Program-made: the position numbers and the translations under genes | DNA from: Daphnia carinata | Taxonomy: Eukaryota > Arthropoda > Branchiopoda > Diplostraca > Daphniidae | NCBI RefSeq assembly: GCF_022539665.2 | Contig: NC_081340.1 | Coordinates: forward strand, 3,658,001-3,722,000 | Reading direction: 5' to 3' | Length of the DNA stretch: 64,000 bases | Shown: piece after piece, positions 12,101-23,500 of the stretch | Layout of the letters: each line of letters begins with the position of its first letter | How positions within the stretch are numbered: position 1 is the stretch's first letter | Notes under the pieces: model-generated | Database searches by the model: none | Told to the model about the DNA's origin: nothing | The model's input: only the letters and a program-made list of their open reading frames with translations

Positions 12101-14568
12101 TTTTCGTTCTCATCCCGATCAGTTATGTACACGTCAACTGTACACAAAGAGCATGCCCAAACGAAAATGCATGTATACGAAAAAAAAACAAAAAAAAAAA
12201 CATGCCATTCCCTGTTTTGGTGTAGGTGTGTCTCCATTGACATTCGATTCTGTTGATTTCGTCTTTAAAAAATATATATATTATTCTAAACACGTTATCC
12301 TTAGAAAGGATACCAGAATATCAGTGAAGAAAGCCTCTACGCTCCTAACAAAAACAGGAAAGAAAAAGGGCCTAAAAATAAATGGAAAGTCGCCCAGCTA
12401 AAACATAAAAATCTTCCAGACACGGACAACGTTATGTTTGAGACCCATTTCAAAATTTTGTGTTGATTTCAAGTCGCTCAAAACAGGCGTTTCTACAATC
12501 TTATCAGTCACGATATTACTCGTGCGGACTGGCCGTCTCGAGTAATCTCGCTAACGTTCGGCTCCCTTTTCTCTGCCCCAATACACACACACATGAAAAT
12601 AAATATCATGTGAAATAAGCAAGGCAACGGCTCCGCTGGCCAAATTTTGTGTATGTGTTGAGACAAGGCAAATTGCTGCTGTTTCGTGTCTCAGCAACTT
12701 GAGTGGCAGCTTGAGTAGTAATGCAAACCCCCCGTTTCACTCAGCAGTTGTGGGTGTGTGTAAACTAGACCAACAATGGTAAATTATTTCTGGAGCAGCT
12801 TCTACGTCAGTGGTTTGTTTGTTTGTTTTTCAGAGGAATAAAAGAAGGATATTAAACGGAAGAAAATGAAAGAGCCTTCATTTTCTTCACAATTACAACA
12901 CAGAGGCAATTTACGATCTTTCGACAAGGGACTGGCCGGGGTCGTCATTTATCAAGTTGCAGTCAACGGCTTTATACCTCACGATGGAAACGAATAGATT
13001 GAAAACAGCCATTGTAGCTTCTCCCGTTTCCCTTCTCCTTCGCACACCTATAGCATTCCGTCCAAAAAAACCTACCGCTATTTCCCTCGCGTATTCCTTT
13101 TGCCAATTGAAATTACGATGTAGGAAGCCGAACGAATGCCAGTGTTCTCAAATCAAAACAAGGCAAAACGGTTCTAAAATTAGAGCTTTTTTTTAAAAAT
13201 AGATGGTTTCGATTACCATCACCGCCTTTTGTGTCGGCTTCTGAAATTCAGTCCGGGTTCGGTTCCGGAGGAAAACTATCGATCCCCAACCCGCTCGCAA
13301 GTTTCCTTATTTTCGTCCGGGTCCTTTTTTTTTTTTGACAACAATACACAGTGTATTGTGTATATGTAGATGTAACAAACGTATTATAAATTTCTCCAAC
13401 ACATTTACCAAAATATAAAACGTTGCGCTAAAAAAAGAAAAAGGCCGGGAACGAACACCGTGACTAGAATAACAATTCAAATGCAAAAACACGCCTGAAA
13501 ATAATAATAACAAAAAAAAAAGGGGGTGGCGAGTAAATCGAGAGGGGTTATTGTGTTGCATTGCAAATGTTTACGACATCCATAGCTGATCGTGTACACA
13601 CATATACGTTGTGCATGTGTGACTCAACGCTATTCTATTTACCCTTCCGCAAGATGGATACCCTTTTATGTATTTAGAATGCAACGTCAATAGGCAATTC
13701 ACACGATCAACAGACCTCACAAAGAAAAGGACGTTTCCCTCCAATCGGATCTATAAATTTATGAATACCTGGAACATGTCCCGTTTTCTGGTTTAACCTA
13801 TTTTCTCGACCGTCAGCCAGTTCCATTAACCATTGATGGAGGTCACATCTTTTCTTTACTGGGATAGCTTTTTTTTTTTTTTTTAACTTGCTTCTCTATA
13901 AGCTATATAGTTTCTTTCCGTCTCCGCAACACTGTCTGTTATACTATAAACACAAATCTGTCGGGACAAACGGAGAAAATGTTTTCACGCTACCCAAAAA
14001 AAAGTAGAGAAGTAAAAACACGCTTTGGTCTACATAGACACAGAAAAAGAAAGCGGATCTTTTTCTTGTACTCCCCCCTTCTTGTGTCTCGTTTTGTACA
14101 GATTTATCTGATCACCCAAAAACGTTGGAAAACTAGATGGACGTAGCTGTTGAAAGAAACAAACCAAAAAAAAAGAGCCTTTGGTTCTACATCGTAAACG
14201 CATAACAAACTCATCGCTAGGCTTTTGCGTGGCATGCATCGTTCCACGCGCGCACACACACACACGTGAAAACCCTATTTTTTCCCGCTTGTTCCGTATA
14301 GACACAGTAGTATATGCATAGAGAGAATTGGATTTAGTCGAGCGAAGACACAGTGTTCCTTCTCTTTGGCCTGTAGTGTGCACATCGATCGATTGCGACG
14401 ACTTGCTGAATAGCGTACAGAGAGAGCTCATGGTCTAACTAGTCAGAGAAATCCTTTCGACCGCGTCATCGTTGTGCCACAGAGTTTCATAGAAGATGAA
14501 CAGCTCGTGTAGCATCTAATGCATCATGGGAATCGAGATTAAGAGAGATTGCGTGCAGACGGACTTAC
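9102..14568 (-). other. Presumed 5' UTR and 5' intron of the GPCR gene
   Basis: No coding exon is supported. If the donor-bearing exon ending at 14569 belongs to the receptor gene, this segment is mostly its first intron, with the acceptor lying shortly upstream of the 9101 start codon. Content is AT-rich with many homopolymers and no recognisable protein signature on either strand. Confidence 0.4.
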
Positions 14569-14754
14569 CGTATATGGCGGAGAAGCAGTTGGAGAAATCA
14601 CGTTATCGACCGAGTTCGATATCGCGTAAGGAATGAAACGGAAGAAACCGTACAGCGATACATGGGCGCATCTGCTGTTGTCAATGTCTTTGCAGACCGG
14701 AAGAATTATAAAGTGCGGGCATGGAACGCTGCGCCTTTCTGTTACACCCGCCAC
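14569..14754 (-). other. Candidate 5' UTR exon of the GPCR gene
   Basis: On the minus strand the sequence ATATACG is followed by a near-consensus donor GTAAGTCCG (exon end 14569). The upstream 180 bases are more complex than the surroundings and open in one frame, but no conserved protein is visible. A TATA-like TTATAATT lies near 14708. The exon is assigned to the receptor gene only because that is the next minus-strand gene downstream; its upstream limit is approximate. Confidence 0.3.
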
Positions 14755-15425
14755 AGCAGTATATATCTGTCAAAACATAAGAACGCGATAAAATTTTTTC
14801 TTTTATTGTTAAAAAAAAACAAACAACAACAAACAAGTGGATTGCAAACGGCAATGTATAATCCGTTGGCAATAGACATAAATTCTCCCTTTTCAAGCGA
14901 ATCGGACGCTTGTATTCGTTTTGCACGCGCTTCGGGTTTTGAACAAACGTCTGTTTCTTTAACAAAGGAGCTTCTATCGTCAACAGGAGCAACTGGTATG
15001 TTGTTACTTTCTTGTTTAGTATTTTTTATTTTTTATTTGTACACACCGTTAGGGAGTCATATTCTATAGGTTCTGCGGAACGCGAAAAATTAGTTGCAAC
15101 GTGAAAGGGATTGCACGGAACGGTACGAATACATCTATCCTTTTGGATCATAAACAAAGCCCTCGGTAAACTTTGCGAATGCAAATTGAAGTCTTTAAAT
15201 CATAGAGCTGTGAAGATCTAAAAATGAAACATTGGCGTCATCAGGTACTACAATTACGCGTGGTACTACTAACGAACTCGAACGCGTTTGACGTTGTCGT
15301 AGCTCGCAAATAAGAAATAGAAGCAATGGAGACGAAAATGCAAAGTTCAAACTCCAGACACAAAACGAACATGTAAATTAAAAAAAGGAAATAAGCGCTA
15401 TTAATATTTGAATGCGCGCGCGCAT

Positions 15426-15680
15426 ATGTTTGTGTTAACAGATTGTTACTTGGCTTCGCCCAATGTTAAGAACGCGCTAATTGCCGTACAAAGAAAGTTG
15501 ATGCATAGTCTGTTCCTTTGTAGCGCACAAAGATTAGCCGATATTAAAAGCGTGCTTGCACAACAGCCGAGTGCCGCCTGCTACGAAATTGCAAACAAGT
15601 TGAGTGTATTGTTTAGTCAAAGGATAAAAGCTAGCGGTCGTGTCACGCACGTAAAACGGAAAACAATGAAACGTGGATGA
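15426..15680 (+). CDS. Hypothetical small ORF (84 aa), uncertain
   Basis: An ATG-initiated frame encodes 84 residues with balanced, helix-prone composition, free of the homopolymer-derived runs that dominate most frames here. It is basic at the C-terminus (RVTHVKRKTMKR) and has four cysteines and no signal peptide or obvious membrane segment. I recognise no family. A frame of this length is expected by chance in 64 kb, so it is listed only as a possible unannotated small protein gene. Confidence 0.15.
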   Translation: MFVLTDCYLASPNVKNALIAVQRKLMHSLFLCSAQRLADIKSVLAQQPSAACYEIANKLSVLFSQRIKASGRVTHVKRKTMKRG

Positions 15681-17339
15681 CAGACCAAAGTCATCTCTTC
15701 TTTTCATTTCAAAACAACGTCAACCAATCCGAATGACACGATAACCGTCAGTCAGTTGAAGGGAGAATAACGCACATGGATTACGACTTGGTAGTTTTGA
15801 AGAGCTCATCCCTTCCTTTGCAAAAATAATAAATCTTGATTCAACACCCGTCAAGTTTTGGTTACGCATTTCCCTTTCTATTGACGATGCACAGTATATT
15901 TACATTTTGTATACAATCCTGGATTCCGGTAGCCTCAATCCGCATTAATACTGTACCGATGTATCTACGCTGCGTACGACGAATTGATGTAAAGCTATGC
16001 GGCTTTGAAGACGCCAACGGTATAGTTCCCTTCCCCAAAACGTTCCGTGTGTGTTAGGCTGATACAGCTTCATTGCCGCACGCACAAAAGAAAGAAAAAA
16101 ATATTGATGGAAGAATGATGAAAGCCTATATAACCTTTGGTCTGATGAATATGAGCATGGAAAAATAAGGGGCGAAAAAATTGTGCGTTCATCCATCCGG
16201 CGTGAGCCTGCACGCGCCTTGGGTTCCTCTTGTTATTCCACGTTTTGAAAAATAGGGACGAAATAAAGAACTCAATAAACGCAAGTTGTCTATAGACATG
16301 ATAAAGGCGCTTTTTTATATGCGTTTCATTTAATTAATTTGTTTATTTTGTCTTTATTTCGTCCCAGCTGCGTCTACCGGACGCAGAGAAAAAAAAGGGG
16401 GGTTTGCGTTTCTGATTGATATTTTTTAATTCGAACATGTCTTTTTAATTGAAAGGAGCTAACGATTCGATACGGTTGAATGACTAATTTTTTTTCTTGA
16501 AAAAGATGAGAACCTTCGCATCTCATCATTTTTAACATAAACGCACACCCACACACACAAAAAAAGAGAAAGTCATCAATCCTTAGCGCGGGATAAACGA
16601 GCGATGACTCGCTTATAATTGCCTGATTGTTATAGAGCGTCTTTATCTTTCAATATGCGTAGAGTAAATACAGCTATAATAGTATACGACAGTAAACTCT
16701 GAGCTGACGGGAGAGATAAAGCCCATTAAACAACGTCTCGGGCATCTTTGCGGGTCACGCATACCGTCAAATGGAACAATGCGGGTATGAGTGACATCGG
16801 GATGAGGGTGGACTCTTTGATTGGGTCACAGGAGGGCGTGATCCAACAGACATCGAAAAACGGAGACAGCCAGGAAAAAAAGCACGTCTTTTTTTTCTCT
16901 AAACAATCAAATGTGAGCTGATGCTGTCTTTTGTAGCTTTAAGCAGCGTGTCAAATGATTACGTACATCGAGAAATACGGCCTAGAAAACAAAACATTTA
17001 CCGCAGTACTGTTTTTAACGTAGAGCGTGAAATGGACTTTGTCTTGAAACGTTATTCTTCGCTACCAGCAGGGGAAAATTTAAGAAATGGGGGGGGGGGG
17101 AAGAGAATGCAAAGTTGCGTATTTCCATACCTGGAAACAGACAATGGCATAACACTAGCAAGGAAGTAATGCAAGCATAAATAATAGGACACAGCACGTG
17201 CTGATAAATGCGCATAATGGAAAAGAACACGCCATACAGTGCGATTTGATTCAGCTCTGATAAATTTACATGCAATGCTCCGGACTTTTATGCACAAAAA
17301 AGACGGGCGTGCATCCAAACAAAAAAAAAAGTTAAGTTG

Positions 17340-17358
17340 CCCCCCCCCCCCCCCCCCC
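17340..17358. repeat. Poly-C run (19 nt)
   Basis: An uninterrupted C run preceded by an A run; a potential assembly weak point. Confidence 0.85.
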
Positions 17359-19283
17359 GAAGCGGATGTGTCTGCGATTTATATACGTACTCGTTACTAA
17401 CTGCTAGACAAACGCTGTTGCCGGGCTTTTCTCTTCTCTCTTATAAAAGTTGGAAAAAAAGCACATCTCGTTAAAAATAAGAAAGGAGCATCCAAAGGTG
17501 TAGTGCGATACGTATCACAAACAAAGCTGAAGTCCCTTATTAGATAAATCGTGTAGAGTCAACATCCTTTTTTTTTTCGACAAAAAACAAAAAATATTTA
17601 TAGGGTACAGTAAATGAACTGCAACAGTTTATTTTAGTAGTTGGGCTTGTTTATTTTCTTATTGTTGACTTTCGCTGAAAAAGAAATCCCTCTTGTATCG
17701 GATCGTATTATGAGTCAGCAATAATCTTAGACAAACTCGATCAATGAGCTGGCGTTAGATGATCTCTATTCGCATCCGCAAAACATTTAGATACAACATC
17801 CTGCGCCGAGTGATAATCGACATGATTCCTAATCGGTACTGGACAAAAGCTTATAGACATCCCAAGAAAAGATATATATATATAGAAAGAAGCATTCCAA
17901 CATTTTCTCACGCCCGACGGTCGCAAAGTCTACGAGAAAAGCTCCAGGCGTATTGGCATTTCTTTTTCCCCAGACTTTTATTCAAGGCGGAGCACAACAG
18001 GGAGGAAAACAAGTGGAAGGAAATAATAAGTCAGCTAAACAGCAGTTCTTTCGTCTAGAAAAAAAAAACTCATCAAGAGTTTGGTACGATGGCTGGCGGG
18101 ATCTTAATGCAATGGCAATTCGGGAGCTACCGACATCAACCCGCCGGTACAAACGATGAGACTAATGGCCAATCAAGCCACTCTGTGCGTTCGAACCAGC
18201 GTCGTTGTTCTCGTTTTCTTTTTGAAGTAGAGCGAACGGTAACAAATGAAAAGCACACAAGAAAAAAAAAACGCAGAAAACAATCAGAGAAGTGAGTACA
18301 TCGATCGGCCGATATTTCACGTCTTTTTTTGGGATAACAAATATTGTTCTGTGTTTATGTATTCGAATCGCGATGTCGCAAATCCCGTGGTTAATTGTCC
18401 CAATAGGGTAGCAACAGATTGCAATATTCGCTACGTTCAAGTTTGGCGACGGCTGGCCTCCGAAAAAGGACGTCTCGCTCTCGGGACCCAAACAAAGGGG
18501 ATCGTCAGAAAATGAAAAGTGTGGGAGTTGTTGCGTTTCGCCTTGGCTCTTGCCTATATTGGCAATTATTTGACGCGAGCAAGGACAAGCACGTGCTTCC
18601 TTAACAATGTGTTTTCGTGAACGTGTTCTTGCCACCAATTGTTCATTATCATCACGAAATTCAATCCGCACGGCGGATTGAACGTGGGGGTTGCAATTCG
18701 AATTGATCTATTCAATTATTTTGGGAGGGGTTTTGTAATGAAATGCATATTCGATTGAGTTAATTAAAATTGTTTTTCGGCGAAATTCGGCTTTATGTGG
18801 GCGTTGTAAATCGAGTTTAATTAATAAAGCGGGGTGCTTGGAAAACATGGGCGTTGTCATGGTAACTGGACGAATTACCGTTGACTATTTTGAACAACAA
18901 CAACAAAATAACGATTCTGGTTTCAAATGGACAAGTATCTAGTCTTGTTGTGAACATGGTTACAGAGTGGCGATAAATTGAATTTTCTTATTTATTACGC
19001 ATTTCTTTTTTATGACTACCTAACAGGAAAGACGGATATTGTGCTCTGTTATTGACGAACAGTCTCGACTGCACAAGTGGGGCGTCAAACGACAACATAA
19101 TAAAAAAAGGAAAATAAAAGCTTATAAGATAGCCCCTTACGTGACGTCAATCAGATAAGAATGTGAGCTAATATTTAAGTCTATTTGCAGTGTCAAGCTT
19201 AATATAGGAGATATCACATCGAGAAGAAAACATTTTATGTCTTACCTTGAAAGGCGGTGGTGTAGACCAAAACACTTCACTCG

Positions 19284-19565
19284 TTACATAATCGACATTT
19301 TGAGAATTATTTTTTTCATACGTGCAGTCACCATTGAATTCACAAAATGTGTCATTAACTTCTGCTCAAGAACATTGTGGCCGGACAGTTTTGGCACCAG
19401 TGACTCATACATTTTACAAAGCAGAATCGTCTCACAGAAAATTAAGTTTTGTTCATGCTTATTCTTATTGTCATAATTGCAAAACGTTTTGTCTCCAATG
19501 ACATTCTTCACACTGAAAGCCGCCAACTGGTTTCGCTCCAAATTTTGGCTTCTGTTCGAGAACAC
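19284..19565 (-). CDS. Anonymous open frame (possible relic or exon), uncertain
   Basis: The minus strand is open for about 94 codons with protein-like composition, including a segment reading LIFCETILLCKMYESLVPKL. There is no ATG near the start of the frame, so it would be an exon or a relic. A minus-strand donor-like AAG before GTAAGAC occurs at 19249, but the frame has already stopped at 19284. The plus strand is also open with a TTTGCAG acceptor-like site near 19190. I do not recognise a family; a decayed transposon fragment is one possibility. Confidence 0.15.
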   Translation of the reverse strand: MFSNRSQNLERNQLAAFSVKNVIGDKTFCNYDNKNKHEQNLIFCETILLCKMYESLVPKLSGHNVLEQKLMTHFVNSMVTARMKKIILKMSIM

Positions 19566-19754
19566 TCTCGTCGGACAATTCCAATAGTTGTCAGATTTAA
19601 TTTAATGCAAAATTATTTCACAGAGAATAATCTTTTTCATTTTGTTCTAATAAATTTGTCTTAAATTGTATTCCTCAATTTAATATTCATTTTAATGTGA
19701 ACAAGAGTGAATGAGCAGCATTTAAATAATTTTCTTTGCATTAATTTAGCTACC

Positions 19755-19765
19755 GCTAGATGGCG
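19755..19765 (+). promoter_or_regulatory. CTCF-like GCTAGATGGCG site
   Basis: The plus strand reads CCGCTAGATGGCG, close to the arthropod CTCF motif. It sits in the intergenic space about 700 bp upstream of the Jupiter start codon, where an insulator or promoter-proximal site would be plausible. Motif match by eye only. Confidence 0.35.
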
Positions 19766-20088
19766 TATGAGTTAATTAATTGCACAAGAAATTCAAATCT
19801 GGCAACGGGATGCCCATATCGGTCGGACATTTTCCCGATATTTGAATGACATCTCAAACGTCATTTGTGAATGAATCGTCAAAGTCAAAATAGGCAAAAA
19901 AAATATACATATAAATATTAAGAAAGGATGACTATTGAAACTCATGAATAATATCCGAAAGTTGGCACAATTTTTTCCGGACTTTGGTTCTGTTCAGCCA
20001 TTACCCGTATCGAATGGGATAGGAAAAACGGGTCGGAATACGAGCCAGCCTCCCCACCCATACCGCCTGAAGCTACCCTCTCCCATTG

Positions 20089-20105
20089 ACACACACACAC
20101 ACACA
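20089..20105. repeat. (AC)n microsatellite
   Basis: An AC dinucleotide run about 360 bp upstream of the first Jupiter exon. Confidence 0.85.
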
Positions 20106-20459
20106 ACATGGCAACGGAAAAAAAATTTCCTCCCCCTTTCCCCCTCGGTTTTTACCTCCCCCCCCCCCTCCTCCTTTCAATGGGTCTGGCTTTGGTGTGT
20201 CAGATAACCGACACACTGAGAGAAAAAGGGAGTCTGGAAAAAAGGGAGTACTGGAGCCAGTTTAGTATTCGCTCAGAACTGTTGGAAGCATTGGGCTGTG
20301 ACAGTTACCATTTCTCACACACGCAGACACCTCTTGACGACGTTCGTCTCATTTCCCTTCCGCTAATTTACTCTACCGTCTCTTCCATTCCGAGTCGACG
20401 GCCGTGTTGACTTCAATCTTGAGTCACAAAAAAAAATCACACGTTCAGCACCTAGCAAC

Positions 20460-20512
20460 ATGTCGACACATTTTACCGTGGGAGTGGCCGAAGACACGAG
20501 GATTTCCAGCAA
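20460..20512 (+). CDS. Jupiter: Jupiter first coding exon, upstream isoform
   Basis: The ATG at 20460 opens MSTHFTVGVAEDTRISS and the exon ends AGCAA before a GTGAGT donor, in phase 2. Joined to the common exon it reads RISSKVLKPPGGG, resembling the SSRVLRPPGGG junction of vertebrate JPT1. The following intron is 6.05 kb. Confidence 0.85.
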
Positions 20513-23500
20513 GTGAGTTTTTGTTTTCTTTTGCGTTAATTATTGTCGATTGCTCTTTTCTTTTTTCTGATGTAGTTTAAAACCGAAAAAGAAAAGAGAA
20601 ATGTGTTAATGGATGACTCAACGTTGCCATATCATGTTGCTATCGTATTTCTAATGTGATGACACATCAATGGCGGCGGCCATTTGTCGCTAGGGCTTGT
20701 GATGGATCGATTGCATAACTGAATGGCATGTTAGTTTGTACAGGTTTTAAGGGTGGGGGTGCCTTTTATAAATTTCGTTTTACTACACTGATTCGGGCGT
20801 TGTTAGTGTAGGGGATTACAGTGTTTTCTAGCTGATCGCCATGGCAACGTACAAGTCATTGTGTGATGACTCAAACCTGTGGCATTTTTATTGGAGTTAC
20901 CATCTGCTTCAATAGCTTAAGCCTGTGTGTAAACCGTGCGTACAAAAGCATTAATTTTCAATTGATACAGTTGTACAAACGCTATGAGATGATTGAATTA
21001 TGACAGTTGGGAAAACGTCATGTCTGTCTGAAACACGTGGCCTTTTTGCAGCGAGTCTCGAGATCAGACAAACCGGTTCTTTTCCTCTTCCTCCCCCCCC
21101 TCTCTTGATTTCCTTATAAAGCCTCTCCCAAGATGGCGGACAGTGCCCTCCGTGCTAAATTGGCAATTCAAATGTTTGAACCCTCAGCTGTTTTACCGTT
21201 CGAGAATTCGGCCGTTGGAAAAGAACATTCCTTTTGTTTTGTTGTTTTTATTTGAATGCTCTTTTGGTAAAAAGGGATCCACAATGACCGCTAGAGGCAT
21301 TTTTAGTATATTTCTCGTCTGATATCGTCGTTTTCTGTATTTGGTCAGGCAATATGGTCCGCACCCAAATAAAAAAAAAAGACATTTTTTGTGTGTTTAC
21401 AAATGGTAAAAAAGAAAAAACATGTGGTGGCCATTCCTCAATAGTTACGACACAGACACAGTAATAAAACGTGCTTAGATAGGCTACGCTTAACGCGCAG
21501 TTGTTTTCATGGCAACTTGACAACGTGTTCTTTTTTTTCTACCTTGATTAGAGAAACAATTGTTCTTTAGAATTAGTCGTTATGAAATGTTTCTGCAGAA
21601 AAAGCATTATTATGTGGTTTCAGGGGAAATGTTCCTTCACCTCATTTACAAAGATGACCCTGGGGCTATTTTTTAATGTAAAGGCATTTAATTTTTTTTT
21701 TGTTAGGATTATTTTCTAAGGATTCGACATCTATTTATTTCTTCTTAGTATTTCCATATTCGATTTTTGTACTGACGTCTGGGCTTGCACCTGAATAACA
21801 TTGACCGTAACCTTAAAAGGATGGCTTGAACTTTGGCACAAAAAACGTGTTGGGTTCTTTTTCGAATTTATTTTTCGGATGGTTTGAAATGATTAACGTC
21901 TTTGCGCTATTTGTTGAAATCGAAATTCTTCTCATGGCGGAGCGTGACGTTTCTAAAGAGTTTCCGGCCAAAAGAGAACAAGCCCGAAGAGTCTCGGTGC
22001 ATTTTCCAGTTTTTTAATCTGTGACTTTGGATCACGCGCCGAAGGTGCCGGTATGTTGCCGCTGCTGCGGTTTGGCTTCAAAAGTCACTGGGCTGTGACT
22101 CGTTTTTATTCTTCTCGAAAACTAAAAGAACTTCGACAGTCTTCTGTTCTTTTTTTTATGTTAAGGACGGGAAATGATCATTTTTCGATTATGATGGAAC
22201 AGCGATATCAACTGGACTGTGCGGGGGTGGTTTTATAACCTTGTCCGTGATGAAAAGAGATCCGGTGTGTTCGGCCATCAAACTCCTTTTTTTTTTTTGC
22301 TAGTTTTTTTATAAAAACAATGTCCTTTATTGTCGCCATCTTTGTTTCGTTATTTTCTTAATATGAAACGAAGCGACTTGTTTCGTTTTTTGGTAGGGAC
22401 GTGAGAACGAAACGGGAAAAAGAAATTCTTGTTATCTTCTTGTAAGATTTCGGGAGACGATTCGTGACTTTTATAATTTGGCACATAGATAGTCCCCCAT
22501 TATCTTTTGTTATCGAGTTGTTGTCCTTTCAAGATCCGTTGACTTTTTGTTTCTTTTCGTATTCTGTGTTAAAGAAACCGAAATCAACCGACTGGAAAAA
22601 GAAACCAGGTGTTTCGGATGTGCGATCCGGGTCATTTAGCTTTTATTAGTGTAAACCGCTCAGTTATAGTTTCTTTTCATATCCCTTGCACCTTGCTGGA
22701 ACCGCATCATATTGCATTTGAATAGATAATCGATTTCTTGTCGTACGTTATCGATTGCTTATGCGGAGGGGAGTTCATACGGTTCGACATCGAGCTGACG
22801 TGTTTGTGAGATGGTGCACGTGCATGTCATGCGTGAGATCTATTATGATGGATTTTCATGTCATCGGATGAGAACAGCCAGATCGCAGTGGAGAGGGGTG
22901 GTATACAAAACATTACCCCACGTTTATTTCTTCCGTTTTCTTTTTTTTTTTTTTTTTTTTCTCTCTGCACTTGGTGAGAGAATTTGGGAAGACCGTTGCT
23001 TCCCAAAACGGGAAATGAAGCGCTGGCGAAATGTAGTAGACCACGACCACGCCCGTTGAGAAGGGTGGAAGTCAGAGGGGGGGGGGGATCTATGTACTTT
23101 TGAAATGTTTATCTTCGCCAGTGTTCCATGACAATAATGAAAGAGTGTTAGCATTGCTTGTAGCAGTCGTGTGGGTGATTCTGTAGGAGTGCCTTTTTTT
23201 ATTATTATTATTTCGTATATTTTTGATATTTCAGGAAGCAAGTCATCAGTTGAATTACTGACGTGATTGTATACAAAGTCGAGTTTTAACATACGCTCGG
23301 AAACGGAGATTCGGGACGTAAATCTTTCACCCCCCGCAGCTAAATATGAAAAAAACGAAACATTGTCTTTTTATTTTCGTAGCCTCAATCTTTTCACGTG
23401 TTAATTTCCAGATGCAATTTCGCTTGTAAACAGTTTAACTCGATTTGATAGGGCGGGGAAAGGTTTGCAACAAAAAAAGGAAAAAGCCGAGGGCAGGACA

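Larger units (their letters stand above)
14755..20459. other. Intergenic region between divergent GPCR and Jupiter genes
   Basis: About 5.7 kb separates the putative receptor promoter (minus) from the Jupiter start (plus). No recognised gene lies inside. It holds anonymous ORFs at 15426-15680 (+), 18162-18671 (-) and 19284-19565 (-), a 19-nt C run at 17340-17358, a CTCF-like site at 19755 and an AC repeat at 20089-20105. The last few hundred bases probably contain the upstream Jupiter promoter and 5' UTR, but no core promoter element stands out. Confidence 0.5.

Noticed and set aside
18162-18671. 169-codon open frame on the minus strand
   Set aside because: It starts from GTG, shows no recognised domain, overlaps frames on the other strand, and about one such frame is expected by chance in 64 kb.
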